Source: PALSA-350 sp963794165 (GTDB lineage Bacteria > Acidobacteriota > Terriglobia > Terriglobales > Acidobacteriaceae). Taken from it: a DNA stretch of 64,000 nt. Made by a program: the position numbers and the translations under genes. Where the stretch lies: assembly GCA_963794165.1 (NCBI GenBank), contig CAWCCT010000002.1, forward strand, positions 1 through 64,000, written 5' to 3'. This document shows positions 1-8,388 of the stretch, one piece after another. Within the stretch, counting starts at the first letter, position 1. Each line of letters opens with the position of its first letter. The notes under the pieces were generated by a model. The model was not told the DNA's origin and searched no databases. It saw only the letters and a program-made list of their open reading frames with translations.

Positions 1-296
1 CCATTGCGCACTGGTTCAACCCAGCTGCTTTTACTCAAAACGCTGTCGGAACCTTCGGGACCCTCCGGCCAAATTCTCTTTCGGGCCCTGGTTATGTCAA
101 CTTCGACATAAACCTGCAAAAGAACTTTGTCATTACCGAACGGTTTAGAACGGAATTCCGAAGCTCTTTCTACAACGCGTTCAACCATGCAAACTTGGGT
201 TCTCCCGGAACCACTCTCACCTCGTCCAATTTTGGTGCGATCACCTCCGCTACCAACCCGCGTGTCATAGAATTTGGCTTGCGGCTACTCTTCTGA
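1..296 (+). CDS. TonB-dependent receptor, C-terminal end (partial)
   Basis: This is the last 97 codons of a large outer-membrane receptor whose start lies before the window; the reading frame opens at base 3. The residues show the usual end of an Oar-type acidobacterial receptor: an HWFNPAAF segment, then FRTEFRSSFYNAFNHANLG, alternating beta-strand residues, and a final aromatic residue (GLRLLF) as needed for outer-membrane insertion. The same end pattern is seen in the complete receptor at 39492-42899. Family members carry an N-terminal carboxypeptidase-regulatory-like domain, a plug and a 22-strand barrel, none of which is visible here. A TPR protein, a CRTAC1 protein and two alpha-galactosidase-type enzymes follow on the same strand, which suggests uptake of an oligosaccharide, but the substrate cannot be read from this piece. 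Confidence 0.85.
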   Translation, partial: IAHWFNPAAFTQNAVGTFGTLRPNSLSGPGYVNFDINLQKNFVITERFRTEFRSSFYNAFNHANLGSPGTTLTSSNFGAITSATNPRVIEFGLRLLF

Positions 297-312
297 TGGT
301 TGGAAATTTGTT

Positions 313-1089
313 GTGAGGAAACTGCTGGTAGTTGGTTTTGCGGGGGCAATTCTTACCTGCATTTCCTGTGTGTGCTCTTCACCGATCTATGCGCAGCAGC
401 TCAGTTCGGCGGCTGCGCATGCGTCGGCTGGATGGAAGGCGTTCGAAGAGGGCCGTCTCGATGACGCTAGTTCGCTACTGCAGGAGGCCGTCAAGCTCTC
501 ACCGAGGGACGCAGATTACGTGGCCGCTCTCGCCGAGGTCGACTCCAAATTGGGCCAACAAGACGCAGCCATCCGGCACTTCAAAAGAGCAATTTTCCTC
601 AAGCCTTCGGATAGCGAGTTTCGTCTCGACCTCGCTGAAATCCTGCAGAGGAAAGGGAACGATCAGGAGGCTTTGGCGATTCTTCAAGGGCCTCCGAACC
701 CTGCGTGGTCGGACGCATGGCATTTCAGCCGGGGTTTCAGTCTCTTTCGCTTGGGCAGACTTGCGCCAGCCGGTGCTGAGTTCAAGCTCGTGATTCGGAA
801 ACCACAGTTTACGGCGCCCGCCTCGTTCTTTCTCGGAAATATCGATTACATGCAGAGCCGATTCGTTGAAGCCGAACCCTACCTCGCAGCGGCAGTGAAA
901 CTTGGGAAAATCCCGAGCAATAAGGCCTATAACGTCTACACCTACGACTATGGTTTGGTGTTATTCAAGTTGGGAAAGTTTGCCGAGGCGGCTCAGCAAT
1001 TCAGAGCTTCGATCGCGCAGTACGATGCGGATCCGCTGCCATGGATGTTTCTCGGCCGCTGCGAAGAAGAATTGGGAGATTGTCCTTGA
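313..1089 (+). CDS. Exported TPR protein, N-terminal part (frameshifted)
   Basis: Tetratricopeptide-repeat protein, probably periplasmic. I chose the GTG at 313 because it gives a good signal peptide (MRKLLVVGFAGAILTC, cleavage near IYAQQ); an in-frame TTG at 274 lies inside the preceding receptor gene and adds non-hydrophobic residues. At least five TPR units follow, with motifs such as AGWKAFEEGRLDDASSLLQEA, AAIRHFKRAIFLKPSDSE and GLVLFKLGKFAEAAQQFRAS. The frame ends abruptly in the middle of a repeat (EEELGD, then C-P-stop), and the repeat continues in the next frame at 902-1240. Removing one G from the GGG at about 1074 restores a continuous TPR. TPR proteins next to CRTAC1 proteins and TonB receptors are a common acidobacterial arrangement. 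The function is unknown beyond protein-protein interaction. Confidence 0.7.
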   Translation: MRKLLVVGFAGAILTCISCVCSSPIYAQQLSSAAAHASAGWKAFEEGRLDDASSLLQEAVKLSPRDADYVAALAEVDSKLGQQDAAIRHFKRAIFLKPSDSEFRLDLAEILQRKGNDQEALAILQGPPNPAWSDAWHFSRGFSLFRLGRLAPAGAEFKLVIRKPQFTAPASFFLGNIDYMQSRFVEAEPYLAAAVKLGKIPSNKAYNVYTYDYGLVLFKLGKFAEAAQQFRASIAQYDADPLPWMFLGRCEEELGDCP

Positions 1090-1240
1090 GGCCATCGCCA
1101 TGCTTGAGACGTCCACGCAGAAGGACTCTACTTTTCAACTTGCCGATTATGAGTTGGCGCGCTCAGAGCAAAGGCATGGAGATCCAAATCGCGCTGCGGA
1201 ACTATTCAAGAAGATCGGGGAAATGAAAGAGATACCGTAA
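902..1240 (+). CDS. TPR protein, C-terminal continuation (fragment)
   Basis: Only the part after about base 1075 is genuine. It reads EAIAMLETSTQKDSTFQLADYE..., continuing the TPR superhelix of the frame at 313-1089, while the first 58 residues are an out-of-frame reading of that gene. A second shift near 1225 is possible: adding one A to the run in ATGAAAGAG would carry the frame on to a stop at 1348-1350. It has no start of its own and should be read as the tail of the preceding gene. Confidence 0.5.
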   Translation: MGKSRAIRPITSTPTTMVWCYSSWESLPRRLSNSELRSRSTMRIRCHGCFSAAAKKNWEIVLEAIAMLETSTQKDSTFQLADYELARSEQRHGDPNRAAELFKKIGEMKEIP

Positions 1241-1511
1241 AGCAAAAGACAGGAAAGAGCCATGCGGTTGAAAACCGCGCCAAGGCCGTAATGACTAGAC
1301 CGATGCAATCACCGGACACCTTCAAAGATTTGAGCGATTGGTATGGGTAGATCGAGCCGAAGCTGGGGTCAGTAGGGACGGAAGTGTTTTCCTCTGGTAT
1401 TTCTACTCGTCCTCTTAAAGTGGAAATACGCTCGGCTTTTCCCAGGGGATGGGCCCACGCCATCATGTTTCCCCACCAGAAAGGCCCGGTAACATCCCTG
1501 TGATCCACACT
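1241..1511 (+). other. Gap between TPR and CRTAC1 genes
   Basis: No intact gene is visible. The first 110 bases may be the tail of the TPR gene if a further single-base shift near 1225 is accepted. The rest should contain the start and signal peptide of the CRTAC1-like gene, but no convincing start codon with a hydrophobic leader can be read, so further base errors or real decay are likely here. Confidence 0.35.
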
Positions 1512-1906
1512 GATATCTCGCTCGATGATATTGCGGCCGAGGCAGGTCTCCATTTCAAACATGAATCCGGCAATACCATAAATAGAAGTTCCTTCTGGAG
1601 TCGATAGGCAGTGGGGTTGCGATCTTCGACTATGACGGCGATGGCCTGGAAGACATTTTTCTTGTGAATGCGACCCGCTTCACCCACTCCACCGCCGCGT
1701 CCAAGCCGACCAGCAGACTTTACAAAAACCTTGGCAATCTACAAGTTAGAGGATGTAACAAAAAGGCGGGGTTGACATATTCCGGATGGGGCCAGGGCGC
1801 GTGCGTCGGCGACTACGACAATGACGGGCGCAAAAGTTGCTGGTCACCTACTATGGCCACAATGTCCTCTACCACAATGATGGAAACGGCCACTTTACAG
1901 ACGTAA
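1512..1906 (+). CDS. CRTAC1-like FG-GAP protein, N-terminal part (two frames)
   Basis: Two short in-phase stretches form the beginning of a CRTAC1 (FG-GAP/VCBS plus ASPIC/UnbV) protein. At 1512-1585 one frame reads DIAAEAGLHFKHESGN; from 1586 another reads KFLLESIGSGVAIFDYDGDG and then NLGNLQ...GACVGDYDNDGR. The second stretch is open to 1906 but leaves the true reading at about 1833. These are typical calcium-binding DYDGDG blades of a beta-propeller. Adding one A to the AA run at 1586 joins the two, and a further missing base near 1834 joins to the next fragment. Secreted or outer-membrane proteins of this type are abundant in Acidobacteriota; the ligand is unknown. Confidence 0.55.
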
Positions 1907-2412
1907 CGGCCCGGGCCGGGCTTCCGATTCACGGTACGCGGTGGGGCGCGGGATGTTCATTCTTCGACTACGATCGCGATGGCAAGTTGGATATTGCAAT
2001 TGCCAACTACGTTGACTTCGATCCCAAAACTGTTCCCCTGCCGGGAAGCAACGCCATTTGCCAGTTCAAGGGCCTTCCCGTCATCTGCGGCCCGCGCGGA
2101 CTCGCGGGCAGCACGAACGTTCTCTATCACAATGTGGGAGATGGAACCTTCAAGGACGTCTCCAAGGCTGCTCACTTCGATCAACCGGCAGGTCAATATA
2201 GCTTCTCTGTGATTACAGGAGACTTTGACGGAGACAGTTGGCCGGATGTCTTCATAGCCTGTGATTCAACCCCGAACATCCTGCAGCACAACAACCGGGA
2301 CGGAACATTCACTAATGTGGCTATTTCAAGCGGAGTTGCTTTCAGCGACGACGGGGAAGGCAGGCTAACTTGGGCGCCGATGCGGGAGATTACAACCATA
2401 CGGGCCGATTAG
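1837..2412 (+). CDS. CRTAC1-like FG-GAP protein, middle part (fragment)
   Basis: Middle of the same beta-propeller protein, opening at an internal TTG that is unlikely to be a real start. It carries repeated FG-GAP/VCBS blades: YHNDGNGHFTDVTARAGL, FFDYDRDGKLDIAIANYVDF, LYHNVGDGTFKDVSKAA and GDFDGDSWPDVFIACDS. The frame is lost at about 2358, where GEGR-LTWAP replaces the expected GEGQANMGADAGDYN; adding one C (GGC to GGCC) restores it and joins to the frame at 2370-3113. The Asp-rich DxDxDG turns are the calcium-binding signature of the family. Confidence 0.65.
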   Translation: MLVTYYGHNVLYHNDGNGHFTDVTARAGLPIHGTRWGAGCSFFDYDRDGKLDIAIANYVDFDPKTVPLPGSNAICQFKGLPVICGPRGLAGSTNVLYHNVGDGTFKDVSKAAHFDQPAGQYSFSVITGDFDGDSWPDVFIACDSTPNILQHNNRDGTFTNVAISSGVAFSDDGEGRLTWAPMREITTIRAD

Positions 2413-3113
2413 ACCTCGTGACTACGACCTTCGACGACGATGTGCCTGCGCTGTTCCTCAATGAAGGCAATAGTGAATTCAGCGACGTTGATCTCAAGGC
2501 CGGATTAGGTTTCCGCACTCATCAAGTGAGCTGGGGAGTAGCCTTTCTGGACTTGGACAATCGGGGCTGGCTGGACATTTTCATAGCCAATGGTCACATA
2601 TACCCGAACGTAGATGCTTTACACAGAGAAAGTCATTATCGCGAATCAAAGACTCTTTATTACAACCTCGGCAATGGCACATTCGCGGATATCACCGATC
2701 AGTCGGGACCCGGAACCAGGGAAAAAACCGTAAGCCGCGGGATGGCCTACGGAGATTTGCAGAACGATGGCTCACTCGACATTGTCATCAACAATCTCAA
2801 CTCAGCTCCAAACCTGCTGGTCAACCGTGGGAAAAAGGGTAACTGGATCACCGTAAAGCTCATCGGGACGACAAGTAATCGCGATGCAATCGGGGCTCGG
2901 GTGGAGGTTAAAGCAGGGGACCTCGACCAAATAGCCGAAGTGCGGAGCGGTTGCTGCTACCTCTCCCAGAGCGACATGCGCCTACACTTTGGATTGGGAA
3001 CTATGCAAAAGGTGGAAGCTATTAAGGTGCGCTGGCCCAGCGGCCAAAAGGAGACCTTTGCGGTGAGAGGAATTAATCGGATCGTTGAACTCAGAGAGGG
3101 TACCGGTAGCTGA
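2370..3113 (+). CDS. CRTAC1-like protein, C-terminal FG-GAP and ASPIC/UnbV part
   Basis: C-terminal third of the CRTAC1-type protein, entered in frame after the shift at about 2358. It shows more propeller blades (ADAGDYNHTGRLDLVTTTFD, FLDLDNRGWLDIFIANGH, AYGDLQNDGSLDIVINNLN) and a full ASPIC/UnbV domain at the end (GNWITVKLIGTTSNRDAIGARV, then YLSQSDMRLHFGLG and KVRWPSGQKE). That domain is the standard end of the family, so the gene is complete apart from the single-base breaks. It lies 66 bases before the GH27 gene on the same strand. The first residue (TTG at 2370) is an artefact of the break. Confidence 0.75.
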   Translation: MGADAGDYNHTGRLDLVTTTFDDDVPALFLNEGNSEFSDVDLKAGLGFRTHQVSWGVAFLDLDNRGWLDIFIANGHIYPNVDALHRESHYRESKTLYYNLGNGTFADITDQSGPGTREKTVSRGMAYGDLQNDGSLDIVINNLNSAPNLLVNRGKKGNWITVKLIGTTSNRDAIGARVEVKAGDLDQIAEVRSGCCYLSQSDMRLHFGLGTMQKVEAIKVRWPSGQKETFAVRGINRIVELREGTGS

Positions 3114-3179
3114 TGTTGGGGACGGTCCGTTGTATCACCGCAGTTTTCGCATCAGTTGATGGAGAGGACGGGAGAATAG

Positions 3180-4727
3180 ATGCTGCGTATTGTGGGTCGT
3201 GTTGTGCTGATCTCTTCAGTCGTCATGTCGCTCGGGCTTCCATGCCGGGTTGATCTGGCACAAAGTCTGCCGGAATTACGGACCCCAAAAGCGCCACCGA
3301 CTCCGCGCATCCATGGGCCGAAGCTATATGGAGCAAGGCCTGGGCATCCCTTCCTCTATCGCATCCCTTGCACGGGTCTGCGTCCTGTGCGGTTTTCGGC
3401 AGTAGCGCTTCCACCCTCGCTTACCCTCGATAGTGCTACAGGGATCATTGCTGGCAACGCCCCGCTTGCTGCAGGCGATTACCCGGTTACGTTGAAGGCA
3501 GTGAACTCACAGGGCAGCGCCACTCGTTCATTCAAGATTGTGGTGGGTGATCAGCTTGGTCTCACGCCCCAGATGGGGTGGAACGGCTGGTATACCCTCT
3601 ACGCGCACCCCACGGACGCCGACATTCGTAAAGCCGCGGACGCTATGCTCGCGTCGGGAATGGCCGATTACGGATATCAATTCATAGACCTCGACGATGG
3701 TTGGGCAAGAAAACCTGGATTGGCAGATCCAGTGCTGGGAGATCCAGTGCGGAATCCAGATGGAACGATCCGCCCCAATGGCAACTTTCCAGACATGTCC
3801 AGCCTCACGGCGTACATTCATTCGCTCGGATTCAAAGCTGGCATTTACTCCGGTCCAGGCCCGCTGACTTGCGCGAAATTAGAGGCATCCTACGGGCACG
3901 AAGCCGCCGATGCTCAGCAATACGCTAAATGGGGATTCGACTTACTTAAATATGACTGGTGCAGCTATACACAGATAGCGAAAGACCGCAGCCTCCCCGA
4001 GCTGCAAAAACCTTACATCCTGATGAGTTCTGAATTGCAAAAGCAGGACCGGGACATCGTCTTGAACATGTGTCAGTACGGGATGGGCGATGTGTGGAAG
4101 TGGGGACGTCAAGTTGGCGGCCAGTCATGGCGCACCACCGGTGATCTCGGTTTGGCAAAAGGCGATAGTCTACCCGGCTTCTATCACGTGGGCTTTGCCA
4201 ACGCAGCCCTTGACGCTTACGCCGGGCCGGGGGGCTGGAACGATCCCGACTATATCCTGATTGGCACGGTGGGCGACGCGCATCACAGTCACTTGTCTGC
4301 TAAGACGACTCCGCTTAAGCCGGAGGAGCAGTACAGCTACATGTCTATGTGGTCGCTTATGGCCTCTCCTCTTTTTTTCTCCGGCGACATGACGAAGCTG
4401 GATGATTTGACCCTTAACATTTTGTGCAACGATGAAGTGATCGACATTGATCAGGACTCATTGGGCAAACAGGCAAAGATTGTCCGCAAGAACGACCAGG
4501 AGTTGGTCTTGGCCAAGCCACTTGAAGACGGTTCTGTCGCAGTGGGTCTGTTCAACCTCAGCGAGGGACCTCTTACCATGTCCATCGATTGGAAGGACAT
4601 CTCGAAAAGCGGCAAGTTGACAGTCCACGATGTTTGGCGCCAGCGAAATATTGGCCGGTTTAAAGGCAGCTTCAAATCCCAAGTGGCTGCCCATGACGTT
4701 GTACTTGTACGGCTAACCAAATCGTGA
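3180..4727 (+). CDS. Alpha-galactosidase, GH27, with N-terminal Ig-like domain
   Basis: Secreted retaining alpha-galactosidase that releases terminal alpha-linked galactose from oligo- or polysaccharides. ATG at 3180 is preceded by GGGAGA and begins a signal peptide (residues 1-28). Residues about 45-123 form a putative-Ig (He_PIG) domain (GARPGHPFLYRIP ... SATGIIAGNAP ... YPVTLKAVNSQG). The GH27 TIM barrel follows: TPQMGWNGW at 129-137, FIDLDDGW near 168-175, the nucleophile in LLKYDWC (D259) and the acid/base in SWRTTGDL (D322). The C-terminal beta domain ends at DVVLVRLTKS. At 515 residues the length is normal for GH27 plus one accessory domain. The next gene is another clan GH-D-like hydrolase, so the two may act on the same galactoside brought in by the upstream TonB receptor. 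Confidence 0.92.
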   Translation: MLRIVGRVVLISSVVMSLGLPCRVDLAQSLPELRTPKAPPTPRIHGPKLYGARPGHPFLYRIPCTGLRPVRFSAVALPPSLTLDSATGIIAGNAPLAAGDYPVTLKAVNSQGSATRSFKIVVGDQLGLTPQMGWNGWYTLYAHPTDADIRKAADAMLASGMADYGYQFIDLDDGWARKPGLADPVLGDPVRNPDGTIRPNGNFPDMSSLTAYIHSLGFKAGIYSGPGPLTCAKLEASYGHEAADAQQYAKWGFDLLKYDWCSYTQIAKDRSLPELQKPYILMSSELQKQDRDIVLNMCQYGMGDVWKWGRQVGGQSWRTTGDLGLAKGDSLPGFYHVGFANAALDAYAGPGGWNDPDYILIGTVGDAHHSHLSAKTTPLKPEEQYSYMSMWSLMASPLFFSGDMTKLDDLTLNILCNDEVIDIDQDSLGKQAKIVRKNDQELVLAKPLEDGSVAVGLFNLSEGPLTMSIDWKDISKSGKLTVHDVWRQRNIGRFKGSFKSQVAAHDVVLVRLTKS

Positions 4728-4897
4728 GAAACATCTGCTCCGGGACGGTGAGCGAGATAGCCTCGATGAGTCCCGCCTCGCGCACAGAGTGAAACAACCC
4801 ATCCTTGCACCCTCGCTGCGGACCGCCGGAAACCACGAACTGCAGGTTAGTAGAAATCGAGAGTAGTCAGTCACGCAGTCTTTGTTTAAGGAGAACC

Positions 4898-7225
4898 ATG
4901 CTCAACTTGAATCGGCGAACTTTTGTGCAGCTCTCGTCTGGCGCCGCTCTTGGCGTGGCAGCGAACCGGGTCTTCGCCCTCGCCGACGCACCCGCAATCT
5001 CTAACCACGCCGGACTGCTTCGCGTTAAGGGCTCGAACTATAGCTGGGAATATTCGCAGAGCGACGACACATTCAAGCTGCGGGACTCGAAAGATCTCCT
5101 CATTGCCGGCGGAAGGATGCAGCCGGCGGTCGTCGTGGCTCCGGCCGGCGAGCCCACGCTCAGGCAATGCACGTCGGGAAGACCTTCTGCACTTCGCTCT
5201 GAGAAGGGTCGCGTGACGGTGGACTACGAGGGCGTAAACGGTACCGGCCGGTTATCGGTGACTTGGCGCTTTGACGAGCATGGAATCTGGACCGAACCTA
5301 TCGTTTACGATGCGCCAGCGGAGCAAGACGTAGTAAGTCTGCATTACTTCAGCGATGTAAAGGCGACCAAACCTGTGCCTTCGCTTCATGCGACTTATCT
5401 TGTCGTTCCCGGGATCAGCGAAGCAGCTACCGTCAGCCCTATCGTAAGAGACTATGTTTCTCTCGACGAGAGCGTTTGGCTTGGCCGCGGCAGCTCCGCG
5501 CCCGGTCCTTCGCAGCAGTGGGGCTTGCCAGTACATTATTTCTGCGGCTTCAGTGTAAATGCTGCAAACGGAGCACGGGACAGCTTCACCACAGGCCGTT
5601 CTGCCGCCTTTACTTGCGGCTTGGCAGATCTGCCCGGTGGCGATCTGTTTCTGCAGCTTGCTTCGGGCAAGAGCAGTGTGTGGGTCGACTACCGCAGCGA
5701 CTTGTGGAAGCATATGCGCGGCCCGGGACCCCTCCCGCTGGGCGCCACACTCTACTGGTCGGTTGCGCCGGGCTACTACGATGCGATCGCTGCCTACTAT
5801 GAAGGTTTGCTGCAGGCAGGCGTTATTCATAAGTCTCAGCCTTCCGCCAAAAAAATTGCGGCCACTCTTACTCCGCAGTTCTGCGCCTGGGGGGCGCAGG
5901 TGGATAGGAATAAGGGGGGTGAGCGTCAGGACGAGGCGTTCGTAACCGGGATATACGAGGAACTCAAAGCCTCGGGTCTGAAGGCGGGGATGTTTTCGAT
6001 CGATGATAAGTGGGAAGGCAGCTACGGAAACCTGGAACATTCCGCTGACCGTTTGCCTCACTTTGAACAGCTCCTCAATAAGGTGCATGAGGAGGGATAT
6101 CTGGTCGGCCTTTGGGCAGCGCTCATGCGCTGCGAGCACCCGGCTGACATGGGCCTAACTCCAGACCAGATGCTCAAGAAGCCGGATGGGCAACCCTTCG
6201 TAGTTGGCAGCGATGGGCAGACGAGGTACTACATACTGGACTTTACCCAGCCGGAAGTGGCAGCCGTCCTTGAGAATGTAGCCCGGAAGTTCATACGCAG
6301 ATACAAGCCCGACCTGCTCAAATTTGATTTTGGATATGAGATGCCATCGGTGGCAACCGCCGCGCCCCGCGACAAGAAGTTCACCGGGGAGCGGTTGATG
6401 TGGAAAGGCCTCGACGTGCTGATTACCGCCATGAGGAAGGAGAATCCCGACCTGGTGGTCATGTATTACAACCTGTCACCGCTCTTCCTGGACTACTTTG
6501 ACCTGTTCAGCCCCGACGATTTATTTGAGAATGCAGGGGAGTACGACGTGGAGGCCAACCGCCGCTTCTTCTTCAGCAGTCTCTTGGGCCGGTTGGGAGT
6601 TCCTACCTATAGCTCCACAGGATATGACTGGGCGTCCACGTCCAATATCTGGTTTGACGCCGCCGCCCTGGGAACGATTGGCTCGATGAATGACTTCAAG
6701 GCTGATGAGCAAGGGGAGGGATGCACGCCCGAGTTAGCCGCAAGATACAACGGCATAACCCATGTGTTGCGGCCCACGGTCACCTTCGAGATATTGCCCC
6801 TCGATTACGTTCCCGAGGCGCCGACGCTGGGCGCCCACGCCCGGTCATGGGCCCGTTTTGAAGGTGGGCAACTGGTCCTGTTTGCTTTTCGGCCGCCTGT
6901 GCCCGGCGACCCCCGGGTTCTGGCACGGCAGACGAACGATCCCCGCGTTAAGGGCGCCGTTCAATCCGACGTGCCTATAGTAGTTGCGTCAAAGACCAGC
7001 GATAGCATCGCTTCCGCTAGCAATCTCGCAATCGTCCCCTATGGGGATGGGGAAATCCTGCTTCGCCGCCAAGCCGGGAGCAAAGCAGAGATTATTTCCC
7101 ACTACTTCAGAGGAGCGCCAACCAGGAACCAGGCGAGAATCGAAAACGGCGAGTTGAAGCTCACTGCGCGCGTGCGCAACTCGGCTGGTGTACCGCTGGA
7201 GTGGATTGAGGTCCACGTCTCCTGA
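4898..7225 (+). CDS. Tat-exported glycoside hydrolase, clan GH-D-like (putative alpha-galactosidase)
   Basis: Large exported protein (775 aa) that I place in or near clan GH-D. ATG 4898 follows AAGGAGAACC and starts a Tat-type leader (NRRTFVQLSSGAALGVAA); an upstream in-frame start at 4805 lacks a leader. Residues 30-330 are a beta-rich domain like that of GH36 enzymes. The barrel begins near CAWGAQVDRNKGGERQDEAF and contains FSIDDKWEGSYGN, VGLWAALMRCEH and KPDLLKFDFGYE, where the KFDF Asp is the probable nucleophile by analogy with GH27/GH36/GH31. The acid/base residue is not obvious; candidates lie in STGYDWAST. A short C-terminal beta domain follows. Family assignment is by fold pattern only and the substrate is unknown, though the adjacent GH27 gene favours alpha-galactosides. 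Confidence 0.75.
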   Translation: MLNLNRRTFVQLSSGAALGVAANRVFALADAPAISNHAGLLRVKGSNYSWEYSQSDDTFKLRDSKDLLIAGGRMQPAVVVAPAGEPTLRQCTSGRPSALRSEKGRVTVDYEGVNGTGRLSVTWRFDEHGIWTEPIVYDAPAEQDVVSLHYFSDVKATKPVPSLHATYLVVPGISEAATVSPIVRDYVSLDESVWLGRGSSAPGPSQQWGLPVHYFCGFSVNAANGARDSFTTGRSAAFTCGLADLPGGDLFLQLASGKSSVWVDYRSDLWKHMRGPGPLPLGATLYWSVAPGYYDAIAAYYEGLLQAGVIHKSQPSAKKIAATLTPQFCAWGAQVDRNKGGERQDEAFVTGIYEELKASGLKAGMFSIDDKWEGSYGNLEHSADRLPHFEQLLNKVHEEGYLVGLWAALMRCEHPADMGLTPDQMLKKPDGQPFVVGSDGQTRYYILDFTQPEVAAVLENVARKFIRRYKPDLLKFDFGYEMPSVATAAPRDKKFTGERLMWKGLDVLITAMRKENPDLVVMYYNLSPLFLDYFDLFSPDDLFENAGEYDVEANRRFFFSSLLGRLGVPTYSSTGYDWASTSNIWFDAAALGTIGSMNDFKADEQGEGCTPELAARYNGITHVLRPTVTFEILPLDYVPEAPTLGAHARSWARFEGGQLVLFAFRPPVPGDPRVLARQTNDPRVKGAVQSDVPIVVASKTSDSIASASNLAIVPYGDGEILLRRQAGSKAEIISHYFRGAPTRNQARIENGELKLTARVRNSAGVPLEWIEVHVS

Positions 7226-7403
7226 TTTTTTCGGTGTCGTCGAGCTGCATCCAAACTGAAGCGGAGTACGAACAAGAAAGTCATCGAGATGCTGCTGCCA
7301 GGCAAAAGGAACAAGATTCAGCACTCTTCCTCCGCGACCTCCATGCAAAGTGAAGCTCCGCCCTAAAGTTGTCGGTAACTGCTTAGCAATGAAGGAGTTA
7401 GTT

Positions 7404-7479
7404 TGGTGGACCTGATCGGGATCGAACCGATGACCTCTTCCATGCCATGGAAGCGCGCTCCCAGCTGCGCCACAGGCCC
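7404..7479 (-). tRNA. tRNA-Ala (GGC)
   Basis: Read on the minus strand, the gene folds as a complete 76-nt tRNA. The acceptor stem GGGCCTG pairs with CAGGTCC including one G-T, the D loop contains AGCTGGGA, and the anticodon stem CTTCC/GGAAG has a seven-base loop ATGGCAT giving anticodon GGC. The T arm holds GGTTCGATCC, and the 3' end is an encoded A-CCA. An open frame running over it on the plus strand is a well-known artefact and is not a protein. Confidence 0.96.
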
Positions 7480-7579
7480 ACAAAGGAAGGAACATCCTTT
7501 ATTCTGCTGGAGCATGCCTAATCCGTCAAACGCTCCACATGTGGCAACCACCCCTCCACCGTTGTCATCCGGAGAAAGA

Positions 7580-8242
7580 ATGTCCCAATCCCCCCAATCC
7601 GTAACAACCGCTCTTTTCACTTTGCTTGTCGTTAGCGTCTGTGGCGCTGCCCAAGCCCAGGGCCCCGGCCCCGCTGCAGCTCCGGCCGCGCCGGCGCCTG
7701 GCGGGTTCGCTGTGGCAGACTTGCGTCCGGCGCTTGCCAATGTGCAGACTGCCATCGCCAACCTGAACGTCGTCCACTGGAAGGTCTCGGGCGCAACCCG
7801 CACTGCCGTGCAGGATGATATTGGCTCCATGCAGCGGGACCTCAATGGCACCCTGCCAGGGCTCATGGCTCAGGCAGAGGCGACTCCGGCCTCGCTCTCA
7901 CCGGCTTTTGCCGTTTTCCGTAATCTGGATGCCCTCTATGACGTGTTGCTTCGGGTAACCGAGACAGCGTCGCTTGCCGGCTCCGGGGCCGATGCCGGCA
8001 ATCTGGAAGATGCCCGCGCCGGGCTAGAGAACGGCCGGGCCAAAATGGGCACCTGGTTGCTGCAGTCGATTGGCGCCCAGGACGCCCAAATTGCACGCCT
8101 GCACGCCCCTCCCCCTGGGCCGGCAGCCGCGCCACCTCCGCCCGCCAAGATTGTGGTGGACGACGGCCCCGAAAACCCTAAACCGCGCAAGAAAAAGCCG
8201 GCGCCCGCCCAGACGTCACCCCCAACGCCCGCACCACAGTAA
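7580..8242 (+). CDS. Exported Pro/Ala-rich hypothetical protein
   Basis: I do not recognise this family. ATG 7580 follows GGAGAAAGA and starts a signal peptide (SVTTALFTLLVVSVCGAAQAQ). Mature residues 28-50 are rich in Pro, Ala and Gly. A helical central region of about 130 residues follows (AVADLRPALANVQTAIANLNVVHWKVS ... DIGSMQRDLNGTLPGLMAQ ... LENGRAKMGTWLLQSI), then a proline-rich, basic C-terminus (PKPRKKKPAPAQ) that could be disordered or contact the peptidoglycan or membrane. The frame is open further upstream through the antisense of tRNA-Ala, but that part is not coding. The gene stands alone between the tRNA and the sigma factor gene. Confidence 0.75.
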   Translation: MSQSPQSVTTALFTLLVVSVCGAAQAQGPGPAAAPAAPAPGGFAVADLRPALANVQTAIANLNVVHWKVSGATRTAVQDDIGSMQRDLNGTLPGLMAQAEATPASLSPAFAVFRNLDALYDVLLRVTETASLAGSGADAGNLEDARAGLENGRAKMGTWLLQSIGAQDAQIARLHAPPPGPAAAPPPPAKIVVDDGPENPKPRKKKPAPAQTSPPTPAPQ

Positions 8243-8311
8243 CCGAGCCACTTGGCTCTCCCGCGGTGTCTAAGGTAAAGAGAGCTGAATTAGGACGCGG
8301 TGGGGTCTCCC

Positions 8312-8329
8312 CGCCGCCGCCCGGCGGCG
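8312..8329 (+). terminator. GC-rich hairpin before sigma factor gene
   Basis: CGCCGCC and GGCGGCG form a 7-bp all-GC stem with a 4-base loop, 70 bases after the preceding stop codon and 60 before the next gene. Only three T follow, so it is a weak candidate for intrinsic termination or an mRNA structure in the leader of the sigma factor gene. Confidence 0.3.
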
Positions 8330-8388
8330 CGTTTGCGGATTGAGAGACGCAAGTGGATGCTTCCTGTTATGTTATGGAGAACTTTTGC

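Noticed and set aside
5252..6139. 295-codon open frame on the minus strand
   Set aside because: It lies wholly antisense to the clan GH-D-like hydrolase and shows no protein-family pattern; high GC leaves long accidental frames.
7403..7579. In-frame extension of the exported hypothetical protein beginning MVDLIGIEPMTSS
   Set aside because: It is the antisense of tRNA-Ala(GGC), a known annotation artefact. The protein starts at ATG 7580 with its own ribosome binding site and signal peptide.
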